A stretch of DNA of 37,858 nt from a bacterium (GTDB lineage: Bacteria; Patescibacteriota; Patescibacteriia; UBA9934; GWF2-40-263). Below, in pieces: positions 1 to 5,947 of this stretch. Under the pieces are notes generated by a model. It saw nothing but the letters and a program-made list of their open reading frames with translations. It was not told the DNA's origin and ran no database searches. The DNA is taken from positions 1 to 37,858 of the forward strand of contig JAGVPA010000025.1 in the NCBI GenBank assembly GCA_020052445.1, given 5' to 3'. Position 1 is the stretch's first letter. Each line of letters opens with the position of its first letter. The translations under genes and the position numbers were made by a program.

Positions 1-24
1 ACCGTTGCAAAATCAGCCCTTCCA

Positions 25-62
25 GCCTCGCCCGCAGGCGAGGCGACCGCACCGCAGGTGCG
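25..62. repeat. two adjacent perfect small hairpins
   Basis: Two perfect hairpins follow each other: GCCTCGCC/GGCGAGGC (25-32 and 37-44, loop CGCA) and CGCACC/GGTGCG (48-53 and 57-62). They lie downstream of the minus-strand tRNA-Ser(UGA) but have no adjacent U-run in either direction. They are better read as palindromic intergenic repeats than as a terminator. Confidence 0.6.
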
Positions 63-93
63 TAAAACTTCCGAAAACTCTGAAATTCTAAAT

Positions 94-183
94 TGGCGGA
101 GAGGGTGAGATTCGAACTCACGGTACCCTTTCAGGTACAACAGTTTTCAAGACTGTCTCCTTAAGCCACTCAGACACCTCTCC
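94..183 (-). tRNA. tRNA-Ser (anticodon UGA)
   Basis: On the minus strand the acceptor stem GGAGAGG pairs with CCTCTCC, followed by discriminator G and an encoded CCA (plus 94-96). The anticodon loop CTTGAAA lies at plus 145-151 and gives anticodon UGA (plus 147-149). A long variable arm is present, as expected of a class II tRNA. It decodes UCN serine codons. Confidence 0.95.
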
Positions 184-320
184 GGGTTTAAATCCCAATT
201 TACAAATAACAAATTCCAAAGTGGAATTTATTTAAAATTTTGTAATTGGTTTTGTTGTAATACAACTAAAATTATGGTTACCATCCCCAACGTAGTCCCG
301 TCCAACGGGACGAAGTGGGA

Positions 321-413
321 TGGCGGAGAGGCAGGGATTTGAACCCTGGCGCCGGGAAAACCCGACCTAGGAGATTAGCAATCTCCCCCCTTCAGCCTCT
401 TGGGTACCTCTCC
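321..413 (-). tRNA. tRNA-Ser (anticodon GCU)
   Basis: The minus strand has acceptor stem GGAGAGG/CCTCTCC, discriminator G, encoded CCA (plus 321-323), and a long variable arm. The anticodon is GCU at plus 377-379 within a GGAGA/TCTCC anticodon stem. It reads AGC/AGU serine codons. It is in the same orientation as tRNA-Ser(UGA), 137 bases upstream of it on the minus strand, so the two may be cotranscribed. Confidence 0.95.
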
Positions 414-424
414 GTGCGCCTTGT

Positions 425-453
425 ATTCTAGCCAAATAGCTCAATTTAAGCAA
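425..453 (-). promoter_or_regulatory. sigma70-type promoter of tRNA-Ser(GCU)
   Basis: On the minus strand TTGCTT (plus 448-453), a 17-nt spacer and TAGAAT (plus 425-430) precede the mature tRNA 5' end (413) by about 11 bases. The spacing and position fit a promoter for the two tRNA-Ser genes. Confidence 0.6.
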
Positions 454-467
454 GGGTCAATATTTCA

Positions 468-496
468 TGGACTAAACCCAAAAAAAGTCTTATAAT
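468..496 (+). promoter_or_regulatory. sigma70-type promoter of the gene at 521
   Basis: TGGACT (468-473), a 17-nt spacer and a perfect TATAAT (491-496) lie 24 bases before the ATG at 521. The predicted 5' UTR is about 18 nt with no Shine-Dalgarno motif. Confidence 0.6.
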
Positions 497-520
497 ATCC
501 TTGGTCTTAAAAACAAAAAT

Positions 521-1024
521 ATGGAGGCTAATCCAAACAATTCGATTACCGAATACGGTAAAATCCTGGCTTCTTGGCAGGTGGACGAATACCCAAACCA
601 TGATCGTTCACGAGCCTGGTATGTGCTTGGCGCCATTGGCGGGGTTTGTTTAATTATTTACGCCATTGCCACAGCCAATTTTCTTTTTGCCATTATTATT
701 CTTATCTCGGGAATTATAACCTTGCTTTCCACTTTTCAGGCCCCAGAAAAATTAGACATCGCCATCACCTCTTCCGGAATAATCGTCGGTAATGATTATT
801 ATGTTTATAAAGAAGTGAAGGATTTTTCCATTATTTACGAACCACCCACCATAAAAGTTCTTTATTTTGATTTTGAAAAACCCTGGTTACCGCTTGTTTC
901 CATTCCCCTCGAAGATTCTGACCCAAATCATATCCGCGAATGCTTGTTGCCATTTTGTTTAGAAAACCTGGAACGTTCCGAAGAAACCTTGACGGATTAC
1001 GTCAGAAGGCTGTATAAACTATAG
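521..1024 (+). CDS. two-TM membrane protein with a cytosolic PH-like domain, unknown function
   Basis: This 167-residue protein is not one I recognise by name. A hydrophilic N-terminus of about 32 residues is followed by two close hydrophobic segments (about 33-50 and 53-70). A roughly 95-residue beta-rich domain follows, including LDIAITSSGIIVGNDYYVYK and a KVLYFDFEKPW strand. Two membrane helices followed by a beta-rich domain resemble small bacterial membrane proteins with PH-like domains, but I cannot prove the fold. The start is the first ATG after a TATAAT box, without SD. The gene stands alone between tRNA genes. Function is unknown. Confidence 0.75.
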   Translation: MEANPNNSITEYGKILASWQVDEYPNHDRSRAWYVLGAIGGVCLIIYAIATANFLFAIIILISGIITLLSTFQAPEKLDIAITSSGIIVGNDYYVYKEVKDFSIIYEPPTIKVLYFDFEKPWLPLVSIPLEDSDPNHIRECLLPFCLENLERSEETLTDYVRRLYKL

Positions 1025-1051
1025 GCTGGATTTTTGGAATGTCCAATTTCC

Positions 1052-1139
1052 AATGTCTAATGACAAATGGTGGAGGTCTATTATTCTAAGGTATTAGACT
1101 TCCTTAATTTGACATTCGATCAATTTGACATTAGACATT
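1052..1139. repeat. intergenic inverted repeat, AT-rich
   Basis: AATGTCTAATG at 1052-1062 is repeated in inverse as CATTAGACATT at 1129-1139. The arms extend to about 17 bases with one mismatch. The TTGACA boxes inside the right half (for example 1109-1114) could also serve as the original promoter of the tRNA-Arg gene. Confidence 0.55.
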
Positions 1140-1150
1140 AAAAACAAAAA

Positions 1151-1269
1151 TGCACCCATAGCTTCCTCCTTCGCTCGTGACGAGCTTCGGACGGACTTCG
1201 TCCCGTGGCGGGACTTCGCAGCTGGAATCAACGATCCAGCTTCGGAAACAACAATATGCACCCATAGCT
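1151..1269. repeat. 13-bp direct repeat of the tRNA-Arg 5' end flanking a hairpin-rich insert
   Basis: TGCACCCATAGCT occurs at 1151-1163 and again at 1257-1269, where it is the 5' end of tRNA-Arg. The 93 bases between hold three hairpins: GCTCG/CGAGC, GTCCCG/CGGGAC and AGCTGGA/TCCAGCT. The left half of the insert resembles the repeat at 25289-25325. The arrangement looks like a small element inserted near the start of the tRNA gene with target duplication. Confidence 0.6.
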
Positions 1270-1334
1270 CAGCTGGATAGAGCGTCAGGTTGCGGACCTG
1301 AAGGTCGGACGTTCAAGTCGTCCTGGGTGCACCA
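1258..1334 (+). tRNA. tRNA-Arg (anticodon GCG)
   Basis: Acceptor GCACCCA (1258-1264) pairs with TGGGTGC (1324-1330), followed by discriminator A and an encoded CCA (1332-1334). The anticodon loop is TTGCGGA with GCG at 1292-1294, reading CGC codons. The first 12 bases are duplicated 106 bases upstream. Confidence 0.93.
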
Positions 1335-1376
1335 TTCGACTCGTCGAACTCGCTCATGGTCTTCGACCACACAAAA

Positions 1377-1399
1377 CAACCCAATCGGGTCGTTTTTTT
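1377..1399 (+). terminator. short terminator after tRNA-Arg
   Basis: A small ACCC/GGGT hairpin (1379-1390) is followed by seven T (1393-1399), about 45 bases after tRNA-Arg. The stem is short, so efficiency is uncertain. Confidence 0.4.
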
Positions 1400-1438
1400 G
1401 TTTCAAAAAAATTTTATTCCAGAACGGAGGTCGACTTC

Positions 1439-1466
1439 TTGACATTTTGGGGTTTTCTGCTACTAT
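1439..1466 (+). promoter_or_regulatory. near-consensus extended -10 promoter of the gene at 1511
   Basis: TTGACA (1439-1444), a 16-nt spacer ending in TGC, and TACTAT (1461-1466) form a strong sigma70-type promoter. The predicted leader of about 38 nt contains GTTGA...TCAAC, which can pair just before the SD sequence. Confidence 0.75.
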
Positions 1467-1510
1467 CTCTCGTTGAGTTGGTCGATTTGTTCAACCCAGA
1501 GGAGCCAAGA

Positions 1511-2047
1511 ATGTCTCGTTACGTCCCCCGATTTTTCGCCGCTGCCGCCGGAAACGACGGCCTCAACGCCTTACTCCACCAACTGGCGGAGATCTTTCCA
1601 AGAAGTGAAACCCAACCAGATTCGAACGGCATCAAGGCAGAAGCAACGGCGGTGTTTCGCGCCTACCTCAAAGCCGTTGGAGATCCTCTCACCGTCGCTC
1701 GTCACCCGCCACACCTCCCATTAGGAGGTAATGAATGGCATGACGCCATCTGCTCATCGTTCGGGATGGCGGTGTACGAGGCGTGGTTCGAAAATGACCG
1801 CCTCGTCGAGTTGGCCGACTTCCGCCAGAGACACGGACTTCGCCGTTGTAATATAGAAGAACGCGGATCGGAAGTTGGGTGTGTCGTCACGTCGCCTGAC
1901 GGACAACGAATCGCGTATATCCAGCCACAAACTTTCCGTATTCGCGCCGGCCAGATGACCGTCGTCCCACTGGTTCCGCCCGAGGGAGCCAAGCACCTCC
2001 GGACGCAGCCCAACGGCACCGAGGTCTACGAGCTTGACCTTCGATAG
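1511..2047 (+). CDS. GC-rich orphan gene, cytosolic protein of unknown function
   Basis: This is a 178-residue protein with no signal peptide or membrane segment, and I recognise no family. The N-terminal half is helical (DGLNALLHQLAEIF), and the C-terminal half has beta-like stretches including SPDGQRIAYIQPQTFRI. The start at 1511 is chosen because GGAG sits 8-11 bases upstream and the consensus promoter ends at 1466. The frame is open upstream to 1439, but that would overlap the promoter. Hand-counted 60-base stretches give about 52-58% GC against about 37-45% in serS. The unit is monocistronic with its own terminator. It may be horizontally acquired. Confidence 0.7.
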   Translation: MSRYVPRFFAAAAGNDGLNALLHQLAEIFPRSETQPDSNGIKAEATAVFRAYLKAVGDPLTVARHPPHLPLGGNEWHDAICSSFGMAVYEAWFENDRLVELADFRQRHGLRRCNIEERGSEVGCVVTSPDGQRIAYIQPQTFRIRAGQMTVVPLVPPEGAKHLRTQPNGTEVYELDLR

Positions 2048-2051
2048 CACA

Positions 2052-2107
2052 CGCACTTCTCCGCGGTTCAACCTGAACCGCACGATGGAGAAGTGCGGTT
2101 TTATTTT
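2052..2107 (+). terminator. strong intrinsic terminator
   Basis: CGCACTTCTCC (2052-2062) pairs with GGAGAAGTGCG (2087-2097), with an inner GCGGTTCA/TGAACCGC hairpin (2063-2081), followed by a T-rich tract (2099-2107). It ends the 1511 transcript 5 bases after the stop codon. Confidence 0.85.
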
Positions 2108-2153
2108 TCCAAAAATTTCAAAAACCGACTTTTTGTGATAGATTAATACTACT

Positions 2154-2522
2154 ATGAAAATGATTAGTGTAAAAAACTTGGTTAAAAATTTTAAGGAAAT
2201 CAAAGCCGTCTCTGATGTTTCTTTTGAAGTTGAGCAGGGACAAATTTTTGCTCTGCTGGGTCCGAACGGCGCCGGAAAATCGACGACAATTAAAATTCTG
2301 ACCACTTTACTCAAACCGACAAGCGGCGAGGTTTTAATAAATGGTTTTGATATCAAAAAAGATCCGGACGATGTCCGACGTTCTTTTGGTATTGTTTTTC
2401 AGGACCCAAGTTTGGATGATGAACTGACGGCTTACGAAAACATGGAATACCACGGCATTCTTTATAAGGTGCCAAAAAAAAATCCGCAAAGAACGAATCG
2501 AACAACTTTTGAATATGGTTGA
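2154..2522 (+). CDS. ABC exporter ATP-binding protein, N-terminal part (frameshifted)
   Basis: The first 122 codons of a DrrA-type ABC ATPase carry Walker A (LLGPNGAGKSTT, about residues 36-47) and a Q-loop (GIVFQDPSLDD). The frame is lost just after codon 107 at a run of nine A (2474-2482) and ends at a stop at 2520. Removing one A continues the reading as VPKKIRKERIEQLLNMVELW directly into the C-terminal part, so the ancestral gene was one ORF from 2154 to 2943. This could be a true frameshift, programmed slippage on A9, or an assembly error. The permease at 2948 follows in the same direction. Confidence 0.85.
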   Translation: MKMISVKNLVKNFKEIKAVSDVSFEVEQGQIFALLGPNGAGKSTTIKILTTLLKPTSGEVLINGFDIKKDPDDVRRSFGIVFQDPSLDDELTAYENMEYHGILYKVPKKNPQRTNRTTFEYG

Positions 2523-2943
2523 ACTCTGGGACAGAAAAGACTCTTTTGTTAAAACTTTTTCCGGCGGCATGAAACGCCGTTTGGAAATCGCTCGCGGCCT
2601 GCTTCATCATCCAAAAGTCATTTTTCTCGACGAACCGACTCTTGGTCTTGATCCGCAAACCAGAAATCACATTTGGGATTATGTAAAAAAACTCAATCAA
2701 GAAGAAAAAATCACCGTCGTTTTTACCACTCACTACATGGACGAAGCCGATAAAGTTTCCGACAAAATTGCCATTATCGATGAGGGAAAAATCATCGAAT
2801 ACGGCACTTCGGAAGAATTGAAAAAAAAGGCTGGTACTGAATCTCTCGAGGAAGCTTTTTTAACTTTTACCGGTCACGACCTAAGAGTCGAATCAGCCAA
2901 CAGTCTGGACCGGATGCGCATGATTCGCAGTCATCGAAAATAA
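2509..2943 (+). CDS. ABC exporter ATP-binding protein, C-terminal part (frameshifted)
   Basis: This frame holds the remaining catalytic motifs of the ATPase: signature FSGGMKRRLE, Walker B VIFLDEPTLGLD, D-loop, and switch histidine TTHYMDEAD. The C-terminal tail (GKIIEYGTSEELKKKAGTE SLEEAF region) is typical of DrrA-like exporters. If translated alone, a TTG at 2509 or ATG at 2515 would have to serve as start, and the product would lack Walker A and be inactive. It stops 4 bases before the permease ATG, so the two are translationally coupled. The pair would export a lipid, drug or polysaccharide precursor; the substrate is unknown. Confidence 0.85.
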   Translation: MNMVELWDRKDSFVKTFSGGMKRRLEIARGLLHHPKVIFLDEPTLGLDPQTRNHIWDYVKKLNQEEKITVVFTTHYMDEADKVSDKIAIIDEGKIIEYGTSEELKKKAGTESLEEAFLTFTGHDLRVESANSLDRMRMIRSHRK

Positions 2944-2947
2944 AAAT

Positions 2948-3694
2948 ATGAGTACTATTTACATTCTTTGGTTAAGACAATTAAAAAGATCGCTGCGTTC
3001 AAAATCAAGAATCATCGGTTCTTTGTCGCAACCGATTTTATTTCTACTGGCTTTGAGTTTTGGTTTTGGTCCGGTTTTTCAAAAAGCCGGCGAAGGCAAC
3101 TACATTCAATTTCTCGCCCCGGGCATTATTGCCATGAGCGTTTTGTTTTCGGCAATTTTTTCCGGCATGGATATTATTTGGGACAAACAATTTGGTTTTT
3201 TAAAAGAAACCCTGGTTGCCCCGGTCTCAAGAATAAACATCATGATCGGTCGAACTTTGGGCGGTGCCACCATTTCCGTCTGCCAAGGTTTTTTCGTTTT
3301 AATAATTTCTTTTATCGCCGGCTTTAGACTAGCCTCAATCACCCCAATTTTCACCGCTTTCATTTTCATTCTACTCATTGCTATTTTATTCACCGCCTTC
3401 GGCACAGCTATTGCCTCAGTTCTGTCAGACATGCACGGTTTCCAACTGATCATGAACTTTATGGTCATGCCCCTCTTCTTCCTCTCCGGCGCCATCTTCC
3501 CTTTAGCCGGACTACCAAAAGCCCTGGAACTCATTACCAAAATGAATCCCCTCTCCTACGGCGTCGACGGTTTAAGAGGCGCCCTAACCGGCGCTTACCA
3601 CTTTGGCTTCTTCCCTGACCTGGCTGTCCTGGGTTCAGTAACCCTTATTCTGATTTTTATCGGCGGCTATTTGTTTTCAAAGATTGAGGCTTAG
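2948..3694 (+). CDS. ABC-2 type transporter permease (DrrB-like)
   Basis: This 248-residue membrane protein has about six hydrophobic helices (roughly 25-42, 56-76, 100-124, 134-158, 165-185, 222-242). It has the ABC-2 permease pattern: a conserved FLKETLVAPVSR coupling segment and MNPLSYGVDGLRG before the last helix. It works as the membrane half of the exporter with the ATPase encoded just upstream, and the genes overlap functionally as a two-gene operon. Length is usual for the family. The gene is intact, which makes the frameshift in its ATPase notable. Its own SD is weak. Confidence 0.9.
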   Translation: MSTIYILWLRQLKRSLRSKSRIIGSLSQPILFLLALSFGFGPVFQKAGEGNYIQFLAPGIIAMSVLFSAIFSGMDIIWDKQFGFLKETLVAPVSRINIMIGRTLGGATISVCQGFFVLIISFIAGFRLASITPIFTAFIFILLIAILFTAFGTAIASVLSDMHGFQLIMNFMVMPLFFLSGAIFPLAGLPKALELITKMNPLSYGVDGLRGALTGAYHFGFFPDLAVLGSVTLILIFIGGYLFSKIEA

Positions 3695-3703
3695 AAAAAT
3701 AAA

Positions 3704-3731
3704 AAAACTTCGAACTAAACCTCGAAGTTTT
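3704..3731. terminator. bidirectional terminator between convergent genes
   Basis: AAAACTTCGA (3704-3713) and TCGAAGTTTT (3722-3731) form a perfect stem with loop ACTAAACC, with A-runs on one side and T-runs on the other. It ends the ABC operon (plus) and backs up the minus-strand gene at 3826-4317. Confidence 0.85.
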
Positions 3732-3825
3732 TTATTTTACCTTTTTAAAATGCAAAACCGCTCCCCGAGAGGCGCGATCTGCACATCCTTTTTGAGGACT
3801 GTAATCGACGCCGGAAAGCGGCAAG

Positions 3826-4317
3826 TTACGGACGCGAGGCGTCCCAGACGGTCACGGTGATGCCTTCGAACGGCACCAAGACCATCTTGGTTCCGTTCCA
3901 CGACACAGATCCTCCGACCCGTTGTTCGATTGCGTACACTGGTGTTCCGACGTTCGACTCGGAGACCGAGAACCACAAGATGGTCGTTGCCGGAAAAGGC
4001 GTACCGGAAGGGGAAACCATGTCCGCAACGATGTTGAAGCCGAACATTTCGTGCCGCTCAAACTTCACACATCCACGATACTGGCCTCCGGCGTAGACTT
4101 GGGTCTGGCCGTCATTACCTACTGGAAATTCCAGGTAGATGAATCCGGCAGGATCGAATGTCATTGGACCGACGGAGGATGCGATTGGCTTGAGTTCGAC
4201 ACGGTCGACGGTCAAATCGACTTCCAGGGCTTTCGTGCCCTGAGGACAAGTGACGGCTCCTGCAGAAGCTGTTCCACAGAAGAAAAACGACAGAAGGCCA
4301 AGAATGATGGCGTTCAT
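3826..4317 (-). CDS. GC-rich orphan secreted protein of unknown function
   Basis: This 163-residue protein has a clear Sec signal peptide (MNAIILGLLSFFFCGTASA, cleavage after about residue 19). The mature part of about 144 residues is beta-rich with two cysteines (VTCPQG and YRGCVKF) that could form a disulfide. I do not recognise the family. The start is set by a GGAGAAGAG Shine-Dalgarno and a consensus promoter about 45 bases upstream. The frame is open further upstream but would run through that promoter. Base composition and C/G-ending codons match the other GC-rich single genes and differ from ComF next door. Confidence 0.7.
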   Translation of the reverse strand: MNAIILGLLSFFFCGTASAGAVTCPQGTKALEVDLTVDRVELKPIASSVGPMTFDPAGFIYLEFPVGNDGQTQVYAGGQYRGCVKFERHEMFGFNIVADMVSPSGTPFPATTILWFSVSESNVGTPVYAIEQRVGGSVSWNGTKMVLVPFEGITVTVWDASRP

Positions 4318-4360
4318 CTCTTCTCCATTGCTGGGGTTGATCGGATTTTTCGGACGATAA

Positions 4361-4389
4361 AATATACCACAAAAAAGCCGTTTTGTCAA
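4361..4389 (-). promoter_or_regulatory. near-consensus promoter of the secreted orphan gene
   Basis: Minus strand TTGACA (plus 4384-4389), a 17-nt spacer and TATATT (plus 4361-4366). The predicted leader is about 37 nt. The promoter starts directly after the ComF terminator. Confidence 0.8.
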
Positions 4390-4403
4390 TCGGCTTATTA
4401 CAA

Positions 4404-4427
4404 AAAACGGCTTTTTAAAGCCGTTTT
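4404..4427 (-). terminator. terminator of the comF operon
   Basis: AAAACGGCTTT (4404-4414) and AAAGCCGTTTT (4417-4427) form a perfect stem with a TT loop, and T/A runs extend on both sides. It lies 27 bases after the ComF stop and can work in both directions. Confidence 0.8.
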
Positions 4428-4453
4428 CCAAATTTTTTCTCAAAAAAATACTT

Positions 4454-5191
4454 TTACTCCGCCGCCCTGACAATCGTAAACCCCCAGACAATTTGTGCGC
4501 CGGCTTCTTTTAAAACCTTAGCTGCCGCGTCCATCGTCGCACCACTTGTCAAAACATCATCGCAGATTAATACGCATGGCGGGACCAATCCGTTTGTTTC
4601 AAAAATTCCATCAAGATCCCCAACTTTACGCTCTTCGGCCGCTCGACGGGCTTGCGGATCGGTCCATTCAATGCGACTTAAAAGATTCAAATGTTGACTG
4701 TCAATCTCGCCTGCCAGCACACGAGCGATTTCTTCGGCTTGGTTAAAACCTCGTTCGCGTTGTTTGGCTTCGTGAAGTGGAATGGAAGTAATGTACCAAT
4801 CGACTGGTGGAAACAGTTGGTTCAGGGAAAAAGTTTTTAGCCAATCAGTCAAAGCTTGGCCGGCCGCTTCATCACCATTAAATTTCCAATTTTGCAAAAG
4901 ACCCCGCAGCACGGGGTCATGATAAAAACTTAAAGTTGTGCAACCATCCAAAAAAGTTTCGGCCGCACAATTTTTGCAAGTCTGCCCTTCTGAATCAGCC
5001 TCGTGACAAAACGGACAACAGCTTGGCGCGCGCTCGACAAAAATTTCACGTTGACAGTCTTTGCAAAACTTCCAACCTTCGGTTTGACAATGCAAACAAT
5101 AAACCGGAAACAAACCGTTTTTCAACCACTGCCAACTTTTTACTGCCAAACCGCGCCGTTCACTTTCCATACAGCATTTTCTTTCAAACAA
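4454..5191 (-). CDS. comF: ComF family phosphoribosyltransferase-like protein
   Basis: The 245-residue protein has the ComF layout. An N-terminal double zinc-finger region is built from CLHC, CKDC, CPFC and CKNC pairs (about residues 32-75). A type I phosphoribosyltransferase domain follows, with PRPP loop VLICDDVLTSGAT and a SIPLHEAKQRERGFNQ segment. ComF proteins support DNA uptake, and in other bacteria act with the competence pilus and helicases. The start is uncertain: ATG at 5191 overlaps the upstream gene by 52 bases, while the next ATG at 5170 overlaps by 31. Either implies translational coupling to the membrane-anchored protein at 5140-5709. Confidence 0.9.
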   Translation of the reverse strand: MFERKCCMESERRGLAVKSWQWLKNGLFPVYCLHCQTEGWKFCKDCQREIFVERAPSCCPFCHEADSEGQTCKNCAAETFLDGCTTLSFYHDPVLRGLLQNWKFNGDEAAGQALTDWLKTFSLNQLFPPVDWYITSIPLHEAKQRERGFNQAEEIARVLAGEIDSQHLNLLSRIEWTDPQARRAAEERKVGDLDGIFETNGLVPPCVLICDDVLTSGATMDAAAKVLKEAGAQIVWGFTIVRAAE

Positions 5192-5709
5192 GACAAAATT
5201 AATTTCTGATATTTTATTTCACTGTTTTGCGGACTGCCTTTTGATTCCTCACGTTGAGTTGAAACTTCAACTGTGGCCGAGGTTTCATCTGAACTCGCAA
5301 CCTTGGTGGTTAAAACTCTGGTGGTTACGCCATAATATTCAGTCGCGGCTTTAACTGAAGCCAAAAACTTTTCGGTTTCAGTTTTAAAAGAGCCGCTCAT
5401 CAAATCCATAACATCGTAGATATTGGAAAAATCACTTTCTGTGGAGTAACTACCGTATCGTTCGGCGAAAGTTATGGCTAAACTCTGAAGACTGGTATCA
5501 ACATTATTTGTCTCGGCTGGAGTTGTCGGACTGGTCACCGCCCCGCCATTTTCTCTTGGTTGAATAACCTGCTCAGTTTTCGGTTCGGTGGTAACCACTG
5601 GAGTTTTGATTGAAGTTTTTTGGCTGTTTAAAAACCAAACCAAAAGGAATAATAAAATTATCAGCAAGACGACAGCGGAAATAATCAAGATCTTTTTTTT
5701 CTTAGACAT
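5140..5709 (-). CDS. single-TM anchored extracytoplasmic protein, possibly VirB8/NTF2-like
   Basis: This 189-residue protein has a Lys-rich N-terminus, one membrane helix (about 7-27), a Thr/Pro linker (about 30-68) and a globular domain. The domain starts with a helix (LQSLAITFAERYGSYSTES) and ends in beta strands (SATVEVSTQRE, ENAVWKVNGAVWQ). One TM plus a small alpha+beta domain with this order is the layout of VirB8/TcpC-like T4SS components with an NTF2-like fold. That assignment is structural inference, not a sequence match I can show. It lies downstream of virB4 and overlaps comF, so it probably belongs to the T4SS locus. Confidence 0.65.
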   Translation of the reverse strand: MSKKKKILIISAVVLLIILLFLLVWFLNSQKTSIKTPVVTTEPKTEQVIQPRENGGAVTSPTTPAETNNVDTSLQSLAITFAERYGSYSTESDFSNIYDVMDLMSGSFKTETEKFLASVKAATEYYGVTTRVLTTKVASSDETSATVEVSTQREESKGSPQNSEIKYQKLILSCLKENAVWKVNGAVWQ

Positions 5710-5719
5710 ATTTTTTGAA

Positions 5720-5946
5720 GGAATCGAATTACTAATTTGATACTAATATACAAATTTGGATTGGTGCCACGCGGCGAGATCCTTCTCCCTTCGACTCGTT
5801 GGCCTCGCTCAGGGCTCTGAGTCCAATCGCCTTTCGATCCGACTCAAGGCGACCATGAGGCCGATCGAATGGTCGAAGAGCTGGCTCAGGATGACGGATG
5901 ATGCGTGCCAAATTCGTATATTCGCCAACATTCGTAATTCGGTTCC
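5720..5946. repeat. nested composite palindrome between virB4-like and VirB8-like genes
   Basis: Outer AT-rich arms (about 5720-5759 and 5908-5946) are imperfect inverted copies. Inside lie GC-rich segments of the dispersed family with GCGAGATCC, CCCTTCGAC, GCTCAGGG and GGATGACGG blocks, inverted copies of which recur at 8004-8095, 9471-9545 and 36768-36836. The element fills almost the whole gap and ends one base before the VirB4 stop codon. Confidence 0.65.
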
Positions 5947-5947
5947 T

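Noticed and set aside
1177-1476. 99-codon reading frame across tRNA-Arg
   Set aside because: It overlaps the complete tRNA gene, its terminator and the next promoter.
3922-4470. 182-codon plus-strand reading frame
   Set aside because: It is antisense to the secreted orphan gene, which has a promoter, SD and signal peptide, and it runs through two regulatory elements.
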